NCBI GenBank assembly: GCA_910583725.1
Contig: CAJTXZ010000026.1
Coordinates: 1-12,479, forward strand
Length of the DNA: 12,479 bases
Reading direction: 5' to 3'
From: an uncultured Vampirovibrio sp.
Lineage (GTDB): Bacteria; Cyanobacteriota; Vampirovibrionia; Gastranaerophilales; Gastranaerophilaceae
Within the stretch, counting starts at the first letter, position 1. Every line of letters begins with the position of its first letter. Under the pieces are notes generated by a model. It searched no databases. It saw only the letters and a program-made list of their open reading frames with translations, and was not told the DNA's origin. A program made the position numbers and the translations under genes. Of this stretch, positions 1-7,432 are shown one piece after another.

Positions 1-1200
1 TGCTACCTGAAATGCTATTGCGCTTAATGCATTATTATATGCATTTTCACCCATTTCATCTTTATTTAATCCATACTGTGCTGCAATTGCATCTTCTACT
101 GTTTTATACTCGCTGTCTTTGCTGATATCAACCTTTGTGTTTGTATTTCTTGTTGCAAATTGCTTTTGTTCAAGCTTCATTTCTGATGTGGTTTCTGATG
201 TCGGCAGAGGAATTTTGAATTCAGGTGTAATTATTTCAAATTTGTTTGTATCATTTGGGTCATACAAATTAATGTTTGCAATTTGTTCGTAATTTAAATC
301 TTTAATATTGCTAATCTGTTCGGATTCTGGCTTGTCTTTATTATAAAGATTAACCATTCTGTCTGAAAGTTCAGGGTTTGACTGCAGATATTCATCTATA
401 GCATTATGCATAACGCCATTTGTATCTTTAATGCCTTTTTCTTTGCAGATATTTTCAATATCGTAACCTTTGCTTATCAGGCTTTTTAATGTATTTCCTG
501 ATGTCGGATCATTAGGATCATCATTTTCGGAAATTGTCTGTAGCTGCATATTATTTTTGGGCTTAAAGGTTAGCGTTTCAGCTTTGTTTGTTGCTATATC
601 CGTTACACTTGTGTAACCCTCTTGCATTTTTGCAGTATCATCTTGTTTATCCTGAAAAGTATCGATAGTCTTTTGCAGAATGTTTGTCATTTGATCAATA
701 GCAGTTTTTTGCTTTTTACCAGTTTTCATATCAAGATTTTTCATAAACTGCTTTATTTCTTTTCTTGTAAGCTTATCGTCATCAAGAAAGCCTGAATCTT
801 CAAGCTCTACAATAATGCTTTTGGCTTCTTCGGCGTTAATGCCATCTTTAATGTTAATACTTCCATCTCCAAAAAGATTTCCTGCTTTGCCGCCTGCTTT
901 TTTAAGTTTGCTGTAGTCTGATTTGGCAATTTTTGCGTTAGTATCGGTATTAAATTCGTAATTACCGCTGGTTTTGATTGTATTTGGGGCTTTTTTTGCA
1001 CTGCTCATTGAGCCAAATAAATTGGCTGCTTGTGAAGCACGATGAGTGTTGGGTGTGCCGGTATTATTTGATAAACTAAAAGCATTTTCTTGCATGCTGC
1101 TTAATTTTTGGCTGCCGCTTTTACTTGAAGCTGACGAGCTTAGTTTTCCCAGCTGAAACTGTTTATTGTTCCCGCCGTTGTTGTTGATTCTACCGCCCAT
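1..1200 (-). CDS. Unrecognised Ser/Asn/Lys-rich protein, N-terminal 400 residues (gene continues past left edge)
   Basis: Reading the minus strand from ATG at 1200-1198, the frame stays open for exactly 400 codons to the window edge with no stop, so the 3' end is missing. The start is supported by AAGGAGT at 1215-1209, 8 bases upstream. The N-terminus (MGGRINNNGGNKQFQLGKL) has no signal peptide. It is followed by a Ser-rich, probably disordered stretch to about residue 65. Around residues 110-160 is a more structured acidic/helical part (for example GDGSINIKDGI, then LEDSGFLDDDKLTRKEI) that loosely resembles a calcium-loop/helix pattern; I would not call it an EF-hand. The remainder is hydrophilic, rich in Asp, Asn, Lys and Thr, and looks extended. 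No transmembrane segment is evident. I do not recognise the family. It is divergent from the aldolase gene and probably has its own promoter in 1201-1402. Confidence 0.85.
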   Translation of the reverse strand, partial: MGGRINNNGGNNKQFQLGKLSSSASSKSGSQKLSSMQENAFSLSNNTGTPNTHRASQAANLFGSMSSAKKAPNTIKTSGNYEFNTDTNAKIAKSDYSKLKKAGGKAGNLFGDGSINIKDGINAEEAKSIIVELEDSGFLDDDKLTRKEIKQFMKNLDMKTGKKQKTAIDQMTNILQKTIDTFQDKQDDTAKMQEGYTSVTDIATNKAETLTFKPKNNMQLQTISENDDPNDPTSGNTLKSLISKGYDIENICKEKGIKDTNGVMHNAIDEYLQSNPELSDRMVNLYNKDKPESEQISNIKDLNYEQIANINLYDPNDTNKFEIITPEFKIPLPTSETTSEMKLEQKQFATRNTNTKVDISKDSEYKTVEDAIAAQYGLNKDEMGENAYNNALSAIAFQVA

Positions 1201-1337
1201 TTGCTTGTACTCCTTCATTTATTGCTAATAAAACTTATTTTTTCATCTATACTTCTTCATATCGATTTTTACTGAGCAATTCTTTAGTATATTTAGACTA
1301 TTTTTTACAAATATTTACATTTAAAATTTTTTATTTC

Positions 1338-1394
1338 TTGTCTTATACTTGATTTTGTTATACATTTAGTTTGATACTACTTTAATTTTAGGAG
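1338..1394 (+). promoter_or_regulatory. Probable aldolase promoter region and ribosome binding site
   Basis: The 202-bp gap at 1201-1402 separates two divergent genes and is very AT-rich. For the aldolase, the candidate elements are TTGTCT at 1338-1343 with TATACA at 1359-1364 (spacer 15, short), or TTGATT at 1349-1354 with GATACT at 1373-1378 (spacer 18). Neither is a clean consensus match. AGGAG at 1390-1394 lies 8 bases before the ATG at 1403 and fixes that start. I could not settle on a minus-strand promoter for the divergent gene. Confidence 0.35.
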
Positions 1395-1402
1395 TTAAAT
1401 TT

Positions 1403-2362
1403 ATGGAAAGAAAATTAGTTGGAACTGGGGAAATGTTTAAAAAAGCCCTTGCTGGCAAGTATGCAATCGGTGCATACAATGTAAACAATATGGAAATCCT
1501 CCAGGCAATTGCTGAAGCTGCCGAAGAAACTAGGTCTCCTATTATACTTCAAGTTTCTGCCGGTGCCAGAAAATATGCTAACCAGACTTATTTAATTAAA
1601 TTGGTTGAAGCAGCACTTGCAACAACTACCGTGCCCATTGCTCTTCACTTAGACCACGGTGCAGATTTTGATATTTGTAAGGCTTGTGTTGATGGCGGTT
1701 TTTCATCAGTTATGATTGATGGCAGCAGATTTCCGCTTGAAGAAAACATTGCCTTAACTAAAAAAGTTGTAGAATATGCCCATGCTCATGGCGTTTCCGT
1801 TGAAGCAGAGCTTGGCAAATTGGCCGGTGTTGAAGATGATGTTAAAGTTCACGCTAAAGATTCAACATATACTGACCCGGAAGAGGCTGCAAGATTTGTA
1901 AAAGAAACTGGTTGCGATTCTCTTGCTGTTGCAATTGGTACATCACATGGTGCATATAAATTTAAAGGTGAAGCAAAGCTTGATTTTGAAAGACTTGCTG
2001 AAATTAAAAAGGCTGTAAATGACGTTATTGGCTTTGATTTCCCTCTTGTTCTTCATGGTTCTTCTTCTGTTCCTAAAGAATTTGTAGCTAAATGTAATAA
2101 ATTCGGTGGCAATCTTCCTGATGCTCAAGGTGTTCCTGAAGAAATGCTTAATTATGCATCAAAGAATGGTGTTGCAAAAATCAATATTGATACAGACTTA
2201 AGGCTTGCTATGACATCAACAATCAGAGAATTCTTTATTGAACATCCTGAAAAATTTGACCCAAGAGAATATATGGGCCCTGGCAGAACTGCTGTAAAAG
2301 AAATGGTAATGCACAAAATGAAAGATGTTCTTGGCACAGCTGGTCATGCTGATGACAAATAA
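1403..2362 (+). CDS. fba: Class II (zinc-dependent) fructose-bisphosphate aldolase
   Basis: This cytoplasmic glycolytic/gluconeogenic enzyme cleaves fructose-1,6-bisphosphate to dihydroxyacetone phosphate and glyceraldehyde-3-phosphate. The 319-residue protein is one TIM-barrel domain of normal length for the family. Visible motifs are LHLDHG at 81-86, giving catalytic Asp84 and zinc ligand His85; VEAELG at 133-138; TSHGAYK at 180-186 with zinc ligand His182; VLHGSSS at 216-222 with zinc ligand His218; and KINIDTDLR at 259-267, the substrate-phosphate loop. Start choice is supported by AGGAG 8 bases upstream. The gene stands alone, with a divergent neighbour upstream and a strong terminator immediately after it. 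Tagatose-bisphosphate aldolase is the main alternative in this superfamily. The lack of sugar-catabolism neighbours favours the glycolytic enzyme, but sequence reading alone cannot exclude it. Confidence 0.95.
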   Translation: MERKLVGTGEMFKKALAGKYAIGAYNVNNMEILQAIAEAAEETRSPIILQVSAGARKYANQTYLIKLVEAALATTTVPIALHLDHGADFDICKACVDGGFSSVMIDGSRFPLEENIALTKKVVEYAHAHGVSVEAELGKLAGVEDDVKVHAKDSTYTDPEEAARFVKETGCDSLAVAIGTSHGAYKFKGEAKLDFERLAEIKKAVNDVIGFDFPLVLHGSSSVPKEFVAKCNKFGGNLPDAQGVPEEMLNYASKNGVAKINIDTDLRLAMTSTIREFFIEHPEKFDPREYMGPGRTAVKEMVMHKMKDVLGTAGHADDK

Positions 2363-2388
2363 GATAAAAAAATTCTAGATTTTAATTT

Positions 2389-2419
2389 AATGAGTCTCTT
2401 TTTTAAGGGGCTCATTTTT
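2389..2419 (+). terminator. Rho-independent terminator of the aldolase gene
   Basis: A 12-bp stem pairs 2389-2400 (AATGAGTCTCTT) with 2405-2416 (AAGGGGCTCATT), including two G-U pairs. The loop is TTTT at 2401-2404 and a T run reaches 2419. It lies 27 bp after the aldolase stop codon and isolates that gene from the signalling cluster. Confidence 0.85.
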
Positions 2420-2495
2420 AATTGTCAATAACTTTTTAATAAATTAAATAAAATTTTACTTTACTAAATATTTCGAGATTTTCGACTTTCTCTTG

Positions 2496-2543
2496 TGGTA
2501 TAAATAAAATATACGAAGGACGGAAATGAAATCTTAAAGGGGA
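2496..2543 (+). promoter_or_regulatory. Extended -10 promoter and leader of the winged-helix regulator gene
   Basis: TGGTATAAA at 2496-2504 fits an extended -10 element (TGn followed by TATAAA). No good -35 is seen at the right distance, which is acceptable for this promoter class. The predicted leader is about 40 bases. It contains an SD-like AAGGA at 2516-2520 in front of a 3-codon ORF (ATG AAA TCT TAA, 2526-2537). The tiny ORF's stop abuts the regulator's own SD, AAGGGGA at 2537-2543. Confidence 0.5.
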
Positions 2544-2549
2544 AGTTCA

Positions 2550-3056
2550 ATGAGCGAGTACTTAAGCAAAGAAGAGATTAAACAATGGAGAAGTTCACTG
2601 GAAAAGATTACGCTTGAAGAGTATGCAAAAAGACTTGGAAAGGTTATAAAAGAAGAAAAACAAACCAGAGATATTATTGATATAGTTTTGGCTAACAGTA
2701 AAAAAGACAATGAGGCCCAAACTTTTACATCTAAAATTACAAGTTCAAAAGAAAATATTTCTTCAGTGGCAAAAAAATCTGTTGATATACAAAATAATTT
2801 TTCAAAAGAACGTGCAGAGCTTATTGAACACACTAAAAAACAGTTTACATTCAAAAAACCCCTCACCCAAAGGGAACAAGCTGTTTTGGATTACTTTATT
2901 GCAAACACTGATAGAATTGTTTATGCCAAAGAGCTGGCTAAAGTTTTAGAATTACCGACAGACTATGTTTACAAATACATTAAAAATTTAAGAACAAAAA
3001 TTACTGAAGATGTTTTGCAAAATGCTGTAAAAGGCGGATATAAACTTGTGCTATAA
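2550..3056 (+). CDS. Winged-helix DNA-binding protein, OmpR/PhoB-type C-terminus without a receiver domain
   Basis: This 168-residue protein probably acts as a cytoplasmic transcription regulator. Residues about 104-168 follow the Trans_reg_C (OmpR/PhoB) winged-helix pattern: PLTQREQAVLDYFIAN, then IVYAKELAKVLEL, the recognition-helix region YVYKYIKNLRTKI, and the terminal wing AVKGGYKLVL. Residues 1-100 are Lys/Glu-rich and helical (MSEYLSKEEIKQWRSSLEKI). They show none of the features of a receiver domain: no acidic pocket, no phospho-accepting Asp in a beta-strand, no conserved Lys. The start is supported by AAGGGGA 6 bases upstream. The gene lies 37 bp before a histidine kinase gene on the same strand, so the two may work together, although phosphotransfer to this protein in the usual way looks impossible. 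The family assignment of the C-terminal domain is by motif reading only; another winged-helix family remains possible. Confidence 0.75.
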   Translation: MSEYLSKEEIKQWRSSLEKITLEEYAKRLGKVIKEEKQTRDIIDIVLANSKKDNEAQTFTSKITSSKENISSVAKKSVDIQNNFSKERAELIEHTKKQFTFKKPLTQREQAVLDYFIANTDRIVYAKELAKVLELPTDYVYKYIKNLRTKITEDVLQNAVKGGYKLVL

Positions 3057-3087
3057 TTTGCCATGCCAGCTGGTTCTGTCTTATAAT
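3049..3087 (+). promoter_or_regulatory. Two overlapping promoters for the histidine kinase gene
   Basis: First, TGCTATAAT at 3049-3057 is a perfect extended -10 element overlapping the upstream stop codon; its transcript would start about 30 bases before the kinase ATG. Second, TTGCCA at 3058-3063 (5 of 6 to TTGACA) and a perfect TATAAT at 3082-3087 are 18 bases apart. The TATAAT ends only 6 bases before the ATG at 3094, so this transcript should begin at or beside the start codon. No Shine-Dalgarno sequence occurs between 3057 and 3093 in either case. Confidence 0.6.
3066..3073. promoter_or_regulatory. Palindrome CCAGCTGG inside the kinase promoter (possible operator)
   Basis: This is an 8-bp perfect palindrome sitting between the -35 (3058-3063) and -10 (3082-3087) of the proximal kinase promoter, and just downstream of the extended -10. 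Its GC content stands out in an AT-rich region. A protein bound here would block both promoters. The adjacent winged-helix protein is an obvious candidate, but this is inference, and an 8-bp palindrome can arise by chance. Confidence 0.25.
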
Positions 3088-3093
3088 ATTTAA

Positions 3094-4392
3094 ATGAGCA
3101 TTAGTCGTAACACACTGGATAATCTATCCCTAATTCTTGAAAGAGAAGACTATTCCGGTCTGCCCCAAGAGCAATTTTATAAGAATATTTTAATAAACCT
3201 CTCAAATGAGGTTTATTCTTGTTTTTCTGGAATCTATTTTTTGGATGACATAAGTATCACCAAAAAGAGCTTTCTTGATTGTGAACAAAAGAGTCTGCGA
3301 GAATTATTTAATGATGATAAAAATGTAGAACTTTTAAAACTGTTAAATTCAAAAGTTGAAAAAACTTTTCCGCTTGAATATCCTGACCTATCACCCCTTT
3401 TGACATCTAATACAAACTTTTTAAAATACAATTTTCTATTTTCTAAATTAGCTATCAAAGGCTCATTGTTTGGTTTTGCAGTTTTTGCAAAAAAAGAAGC
3501 TTTTACTTTGGATGAAATCTCTATACTTGAATTGTCTATAAATATTTATTCTTATCTTATTAAAGATTACGAGCTTAATAATGTTTATAAAACCCAGCTA
3601 GCTTTGCTGCAAGAGGCTGTTTTTGAAAAAGAAAATGCATATAAAATTATTGAAAAACAAAATAAAAAATTAATTCGCGCCGATAATGTAAAAACTAATT
3701 TTTTGGCAAACGTTTCTCATGAGCTAAGAACTCCTTTAAATGCTATAATAGGCTTTTCTGAGGTATTACTTGAACAGATTTTTGGCAAACTAAACAAAAA
3801 ACAATTTGAGTATATAAAAGACATTAACATGTCATCTTTGCGCTTGATGGAGCTTATTAACAGTATTCTTGATTTTTCAAAAATTGAATCTGGCTCAATG
3901 AAGCTTAATATTACGGAATTTAATCCTAATACTATTATTAATGAAGTAATAAGACTGCTCGCCCCCCTTGTTAATGCAAAAGAAATAAATGTTTTATTTA
4001 ATTCTGAATTCAATGGCGAACTAAAAGCTGATTCTCAAAAAATTCAACAAATTTTATACAATATAATTGGCAACGCTATTAAATTTTCTTCAAGAGGCGG
4101 CAAAATTATAATCACAACAAAACAAGCTGGTGATTGTTTTGAATTAAGCGTACAGGATTTTGGCATCGGAATAGAGAAAAAATATCACAATTTCATCTTT
4201 AAAAAGTTTACACAAATTGATAATGTTTACACAAAGTCAAATGCTTCAACTGGCCTGGGGCTTGCTATTACCAAGGAATACGTCAAATTACACAAGGGGA
4301 AAATTTTTGTAATTTCACAATCAGGACTTGGTTCAACTTTTGTGGTACAATTATATAATAAGATTTCAAAGCATAAGAGAATTAAAGGATAG
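3094..4392 (+). CDS. Sensor histidine kinase without membrane segments (HisKA + HATPase_c)
   Basis: This 432-residue kinase should autophosphorylate on a histidine. Residues about 25-160 form a GAF-like mixed alpha/beta region (for example YSCFSGIYFLDD and KGSLFGFAVFAKKEAFTLDE). Residues 160-198 are a likely coiled coil. The HisKA dimerisation helix carries FLANVSHELRTPLNAIIGFSE with phospho-acceptor His209. The ATPase domain has the N box around Asn327 (NIIGNAIKFS), the G1 box DFGIGI at 355-360, the F-box FKKF at 369-372 and the G2 box TGLGLA at 386-391. No signal peptide or transmembrane helix is seen, so it is probably cytoplasmic, perhaps recruited to the membrane by the TPR protein encoded next. 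An in-frame stop at 3091-3093 makes ATG 3094 the earliest possible start, and it has no SD. No receiver-containing response regulator lies nearby. The GAF call is weak; the catalytic core is certain. Confidence 0.92.
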   Translation: MSISRNTLDNLSLILEREDYSGLPQEQFYKNILINLSNEVYSCFSGIYFLDDISITKKSFLDCEQKSLRELFNDDKNVELLKLLNSKVEKTFPLEYPDLSPLLTSNTNFLKYNFLFSKLAIKGSLFGFAVFAKKEAFTLDEISILELSINIYSYLIKDYELNNVYKTQLALLQEAVFEKENAYKIIEKQNKKLIRADNVKTNFLANVSHELRTPLNAIIGFSEVLLEQIFGKLNKKQFEYIKDINMSSLRLMELINSILDFSKIESGSMKLNITEFNPNTIINEVIRLLAPLVNAKEINVLFNSEFNGELKADSQKIQQILYNIIGNAIKFSSRGGKIIITTKQAGDCFELSVQDFGIGIEKKYHNFIFKKFTQIDNVYTKSNASTGLGLAITKEYVKLHKGKIFVISQSGLGSTFVVQLYNKISKHKRIKG

Positions 4393-4397
4393 TAATA

Positions 4398-5552
4398 ATG
4401 CGGGAAAATAGAAATATTTTTAACATCATAGACTCCTTAAACGTAAGTAAAGGGTGGAAAGATGTTTTTAAAAAGATTCAGGTTTCCTATTATAATAATT
4501 TTTACCAAGGCAAGGGTAATAATATCCACAACTGGCGTTATTGTCAAATGGTGATGAATTTATCATCACAAGATAGATTTAAATTCTTTACCCGGTTTAA
4601 TTTTTTTGCGCTTATTTTTGGGCCCTTATATTATCTTGTAAAATTTATATTTCCAAAAGCACTTATCCTACTTGCCGTTGAAGCAGGACTTATATATTAT
4701 TCAAACATTACCTATAATCCGACTCTAGGGTATTTGTGCATATTAATTCATATATATACAGCTATTTTTGCCAATACTGATTACTTTGTAAAAATGGTTT
4801 TAAACAATGCTTATGTAAAAGAAAATCCCGATATTTTATCTGATTATATTGATGATAACTATATCAAAAGTTTAAGCAGGCGCCAAAGTCTCTATGGACC
4901 CTTTGTAGGTTTTGTTACGGTTTTTGTTATTCTTGTGAGTCTGCTTTTATATTTTAATATTGCAAAAGGTATTGAGTGTAAGAAGGCCTTAAACAATACT
5001 GATAAGATTTGTAAAACAAAGCAGCAGTGTTATGATGTCATAAAAGTTGCAAGCTTGGATATCAAAAATGGTAAGGGCCAGATATATAAGCATTATTTTA
5101 AACTTGCATGTGCTTATTATGAACTTGGTGACAGACACAGAGCTCTTGATGCTCTAAATCGCTCCATTGCTGCAAAAAAAGATTTTCAACCTCCTTATCT
5201 TTTAAGAGGTATAATTTTTGCTGAGTTTAAACAATATGCAAAAGCGCTTGAATCATATGAAGCTGCAATAAAAATTTATCCCGAGGGCAAACTTTTTTAT
5301 CTATTAGGAAGTGCCTACTATAAACAGGGTAAATTTAAAGAAGCAAAAGAAAATTTTGAAAAGGCATTAAAGGCTTATCCAAAAGAAGTATCATATTGGG
5401 AAGCATTGGCTTATACTAATATTTATCTCAAGGATACTGCTGCAGCAAAAGAGGCTATGCAAAAGGCTGTGCGAGTTTTAAAAAATGACGGCGAAACCAA
5501 AAATGCTGCAAAAATCGAACGCCTTGAAGGCTATATGCGCGATATTAGATAA
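4398..5552 (+). CDS. Membrane protein with C-terminal TPR repeats
   Basis: The 384-residue protein has an N-terminal hydrophilic part (1-60) and a hydrophobic block at about 66-127 with two or three membrane helices (FFALIFGPLYYLVKFIF, ALILLAVEAGLIYY, GYLCILIHIYTAIFA). A further helix lies at about 166-187. The FFALIFGPLYYL segment recalls the DUF2628 pattern, at low confidence. Residues about 230-365 contain roughly four TPR units, with clear signatures such as ACAYYELGDRHRALDALNRSI and GSAYYKQGKFKEAKENFEKAL. TPRs bind partner proteins. Three cysteines (194, 205, 211) just after the last membrane helix could form disulfides if that side is extracytoplasmic; the topology is ambiguous. The start lies 5 bp after the kinase stop, with AAAGGAT at 4384-4390 as SD inside the kinase gene, so it is cotranscribed and may anchor or tune the kinase. 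The partner and function are unknown. Confidence 0.85.
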   Translation: MRENRNIFNIIDSLNVSKGWKDVFKKIQVSYYNNFYQGKGNNIHNWRYCQMVMNLSSQDRFKFFTRFNFFALIFGPLYYLVKFIFPKALILLAVEAGLIYYSNITYNPTLGYLCILIHIYTAIFANTDYFVKMVLNNAYVKENPDILSDYIDDNYIKSLSRRQSLYGPFVGFVTVFVILVSLLLYFNIAKGIECKKALNNTDKICKTKQQCYDVIKVASLDIKNGKGQIYKHYFKLACAYYELGDRHRALDALNRSIAAKKDFQPPYLLRGIIFAEFKQYAKALESYEAAIKIYPEGKLFYLLGSAYYKQGKFKEAKENFEKALKAYPKEVSYWEALAYTNIYLKDTAAAKEAMQKAVRVLKNDGETKNAAKIERLEGYMRDIR

Positions 5553-5630
5553 GTGTATTTAATTGAAGCTCTTAATTCTCTTTCTTGAAACTGGTTTTTG
5601 TGGTTGTCTGTGGTCAAAAACTATATATAC

Positions 5631-5661
5631 AAAAGACCCGGTTAAATATCAAGAGTCTTTT
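5631..5661. terminator. Probable bidirectional terminator between convergent genes
   Basis: AAAAGAC at 5631-5637 pairs with GTCTTTT at 5655-5661 (7 bp, 17-base loop). A T run follows on the plus strand, which suits the TPR gene operon. On the minus strand it overlaps the last codons of the radical SAM gene. A second 7-bp inverted repeat, GTTTTTG at 5594-5600 with CAAAAAC at 5615-5621, lies in the same 89-bp gap. Both stems are AT-rich with large loops, so they are only moderate candidates. Confidence 0.4.
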
Positions 5662-7432
5662 TGGTTTTAAAGTTGCTGCAAACGCCGCAGTTAGAACATT
5701 TTGTCTCACAGGGTACAGTTGATTCTGCCTTTGATGCCTTTAAGTATTCATTTTTAAACCATTCTTTGTTAATGCCTGTATCAATGATGTCCCAAGGCAA
5801 TTCGTCATTATATGAATATTCTCTGGCTGTTTCTGTATTAATATCTAAACCGCACTCTTCTGCGGTTTTATAATATTTCTCATATTCTACATTTTCTTCC
5901 CAGGATTCAAGGTATGAACCTTTTTTGTATAGTTCATAAATAAAGCTGCCAACTCTTTTATCTCCCCTTGTCAAAAATGCTTCAAACTGAGAAATTACAG
6001 GATTATGAAAATTTAATTTAACATTTTTTAAGTGTGCACTTTTGTTTCGAAGATATGAAATCTTGTTTTTGATAACATCTGGATGATTTTGCGCACAAAC
6101 ACCAAAAGGCGTAAATGGTTTTGGCACAAATGTTGAAATGGAACAAGTAATTTTTGGTAATTTATAATGGGCTTCCTTGCATTTTGTATTTATTTTTTCT
6201 AACAATATAGCTATTTCATCTAAATCAGCTTCTTTTTCAAACGGTAAACCTATTATAAAATAGAATTTAATCTTATCCCAGCCGTTTTCAACACTGGCAA
6301 GGGTTGCAGATATAATTTGTTCCTCAGATAGATTTTTGTTAATTATATTGCGCATTCTCTGGCTTCCGGCCTCCGGCGCAATTGTAACCGTACCCTTTCT
6401 TACACCATGGATTAGTTGTCCGAGTTTTACAGAAAATCTGTCTGCTCTTTGACTTGGCAAAGAAACACTTACATCTGTACCATTAAAATGCTTGTTTAAT
6501 TCTTCGATAATTTCTTCAATCTTACCATGGTCATTAGAAGATAATGAAAGTAGCGAATACTCATCATAACCAGTGTTTTGCACATATTCCTTAACAAGTT
6601 TTATAATATCATCTTTTTTTCTTTCCCTGATGGGCAGGTTTGTATGCGCACTTTGGCAAAATCTGCATAATCTCCCGCATCCGCGCCTTATTTCAACCGT
6701 TGCTCTGTCATGAACACTCTGCGAATGCGGTATTGGAGATTTTACAGGATGATTTTCAAGTATTAACGGTGAAATTCTTTTTTTAACCTTACCTCTTTTG
6801 GGGCTAAAAATAGGAGAATAGACGCCATCTATTTCGCTTAATTTTTCTAAAATTTCATTTCTTTTTAAATCTTTTATTTTTTTGTGCAGGTTTGCAATTT
6901 CTATTATAATCTCTTCTCCGTCACCAATTAAAAATAAATCAATAAAATCAGATAGCGGATTTGGATTATAGGCGCAAGGGCCTCCAGCAAAGATAATTGG
7001 GTCATCATCCCTTCTGTCAGATGAAAGCACAGGTATCTTGCCCATCTCAAGCATTTTTAAAATTGTAGTATAAGACATTTCGTATTGCAGCGCAAAACCA
7101 ATCAGATTAAACTCTCTCATCGGTTTCTTATTGTCAAGTGAATATAATGGCTTATTGTATTTATATAACAGCTCTATAAAATCCTGTTCTGGTGCGTAAA
7201 TTCTGTCAGCCAGCATATTATTTTTTTGATTAATTATATGATATAAAATTTTATGACCAAAATTACTTATTCCGATTTCATATTTATCAGGAAAAGCCAA
7301 AAGAACTTTTGTATCAGCCTTATTAAAATCCTTCTTTATTGATAAAAATTCTCCTCCAATATACCTTGAAGGCCTTTCACATTTATACAAAATTGGTGAA
7401 TATTCTTTTAAAAAATTAATTAAATCGCTCAT
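5642..7432 (-). CDS. B12-binding-type radical SAM protein, TIGR03960 family
   Basis: This 596-residue protein matches the uncharacterised TIGR03960 radical SAM family. The N-terminal part (about 17-230) has the typical PSRYIGGEF, VLLAFPDKYEIGISNFGHKI, RIYAPEQDF, LIGFALQYEMSYTTIL and FAGGPCAYNPNPLSDFIDLF blocks, a Rossmann-like cobalamin-binding-type region. The radical SAM domain starts with VEIRRGCGRLCRFCQ. Its CxxxCxxC cysteines, 252, 256 and 259, bind the 4Fe-4S cluster and S-adenosylmethionine. IAPEAGSQRMR (351-361) and IIGLPFE (393-399) are further family motifs. The C-terminus has a second cysteine cluster (575, 579, 582, 585), which may hold another Fe-S site. The substrate is unknown; RNA or ribosome modification has been suggested for relatives. 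Its ATG overlaps the upstream gene's stop (ATGA), so translation is coupled. The DUF2344/TIGR03936 partner domain often fused to or following this family is not encoded here. Confidence 0.9.
   Translation of the reverse strand: MSDLINFLKEYSPILYKCERPSRYIGGEFLSIKKDFNKADTKVLLAFPDKYEIGISNFGHKILYHIINQKNNMLADRIYAPEQDFIELLYKYNKPLYSLDNKKPMREFNLIGFALQYEMSYTTILKMLEMGKIPVLSSDRRDDDPIIFAGGPCAYNPNPLSDFIDLFLIGDGEEIIIEIANLHKKIKDLKRNEILEKLSEIDGVYSPIFSPKRGKVKKRISPLILENHPVKSPIPHSQSVHDRATVEIRRGCGRLCRFCQSAHTNLPIRERKKDDIIKLVKEYVQNTGYDEYSLLSLSSNDHGKIEEIIEELNKHFNGTDVSVSLPSQRADRFSVKLGQLIHGVRKGTVTIAPEAGSQRMRNIINKNLSEEQIISATLASVENGWDKIKFYFIIGLPFEKEADLDEIAILLEKINTKCKEAHYKLPKITCSISTFVPKPFTPFGVCAQNHPDVIKNKISYLRNKSAHLKNVKLNFHNPVISQFEAFLTRGDKRVGSFIYELYKKGSYLESWEENVEYEKYYKTAEECGLDINTETAREYSYNDELPWDIIDTGINKEWFKNEYLKASKAESTVPCETKCSNCGVCSNFKTKKTLDI

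Noticed and set aside
112..170. Possible EF-hand or dockerin-like calcium site read in protein residues of the partial left-edge gene (about 110-160)
   Set aside because: The loop lacks the proper spacing of acidic ligands for an EF-hand, so only a loose resemblance is noted.
807..1001. Short Lys/Pro-rich minus-strand ORF
   Set aside because: It lies inside the 400-codon partial gene in another frame, with no start signals.
2534..2866. 110-codon antisense ORF over the winged-helix gene
   Set aside because: The Ser/Phe/Leu-rich composition is that of an antisense reading of Lys/Glu-rich coding sequence; no start signals.
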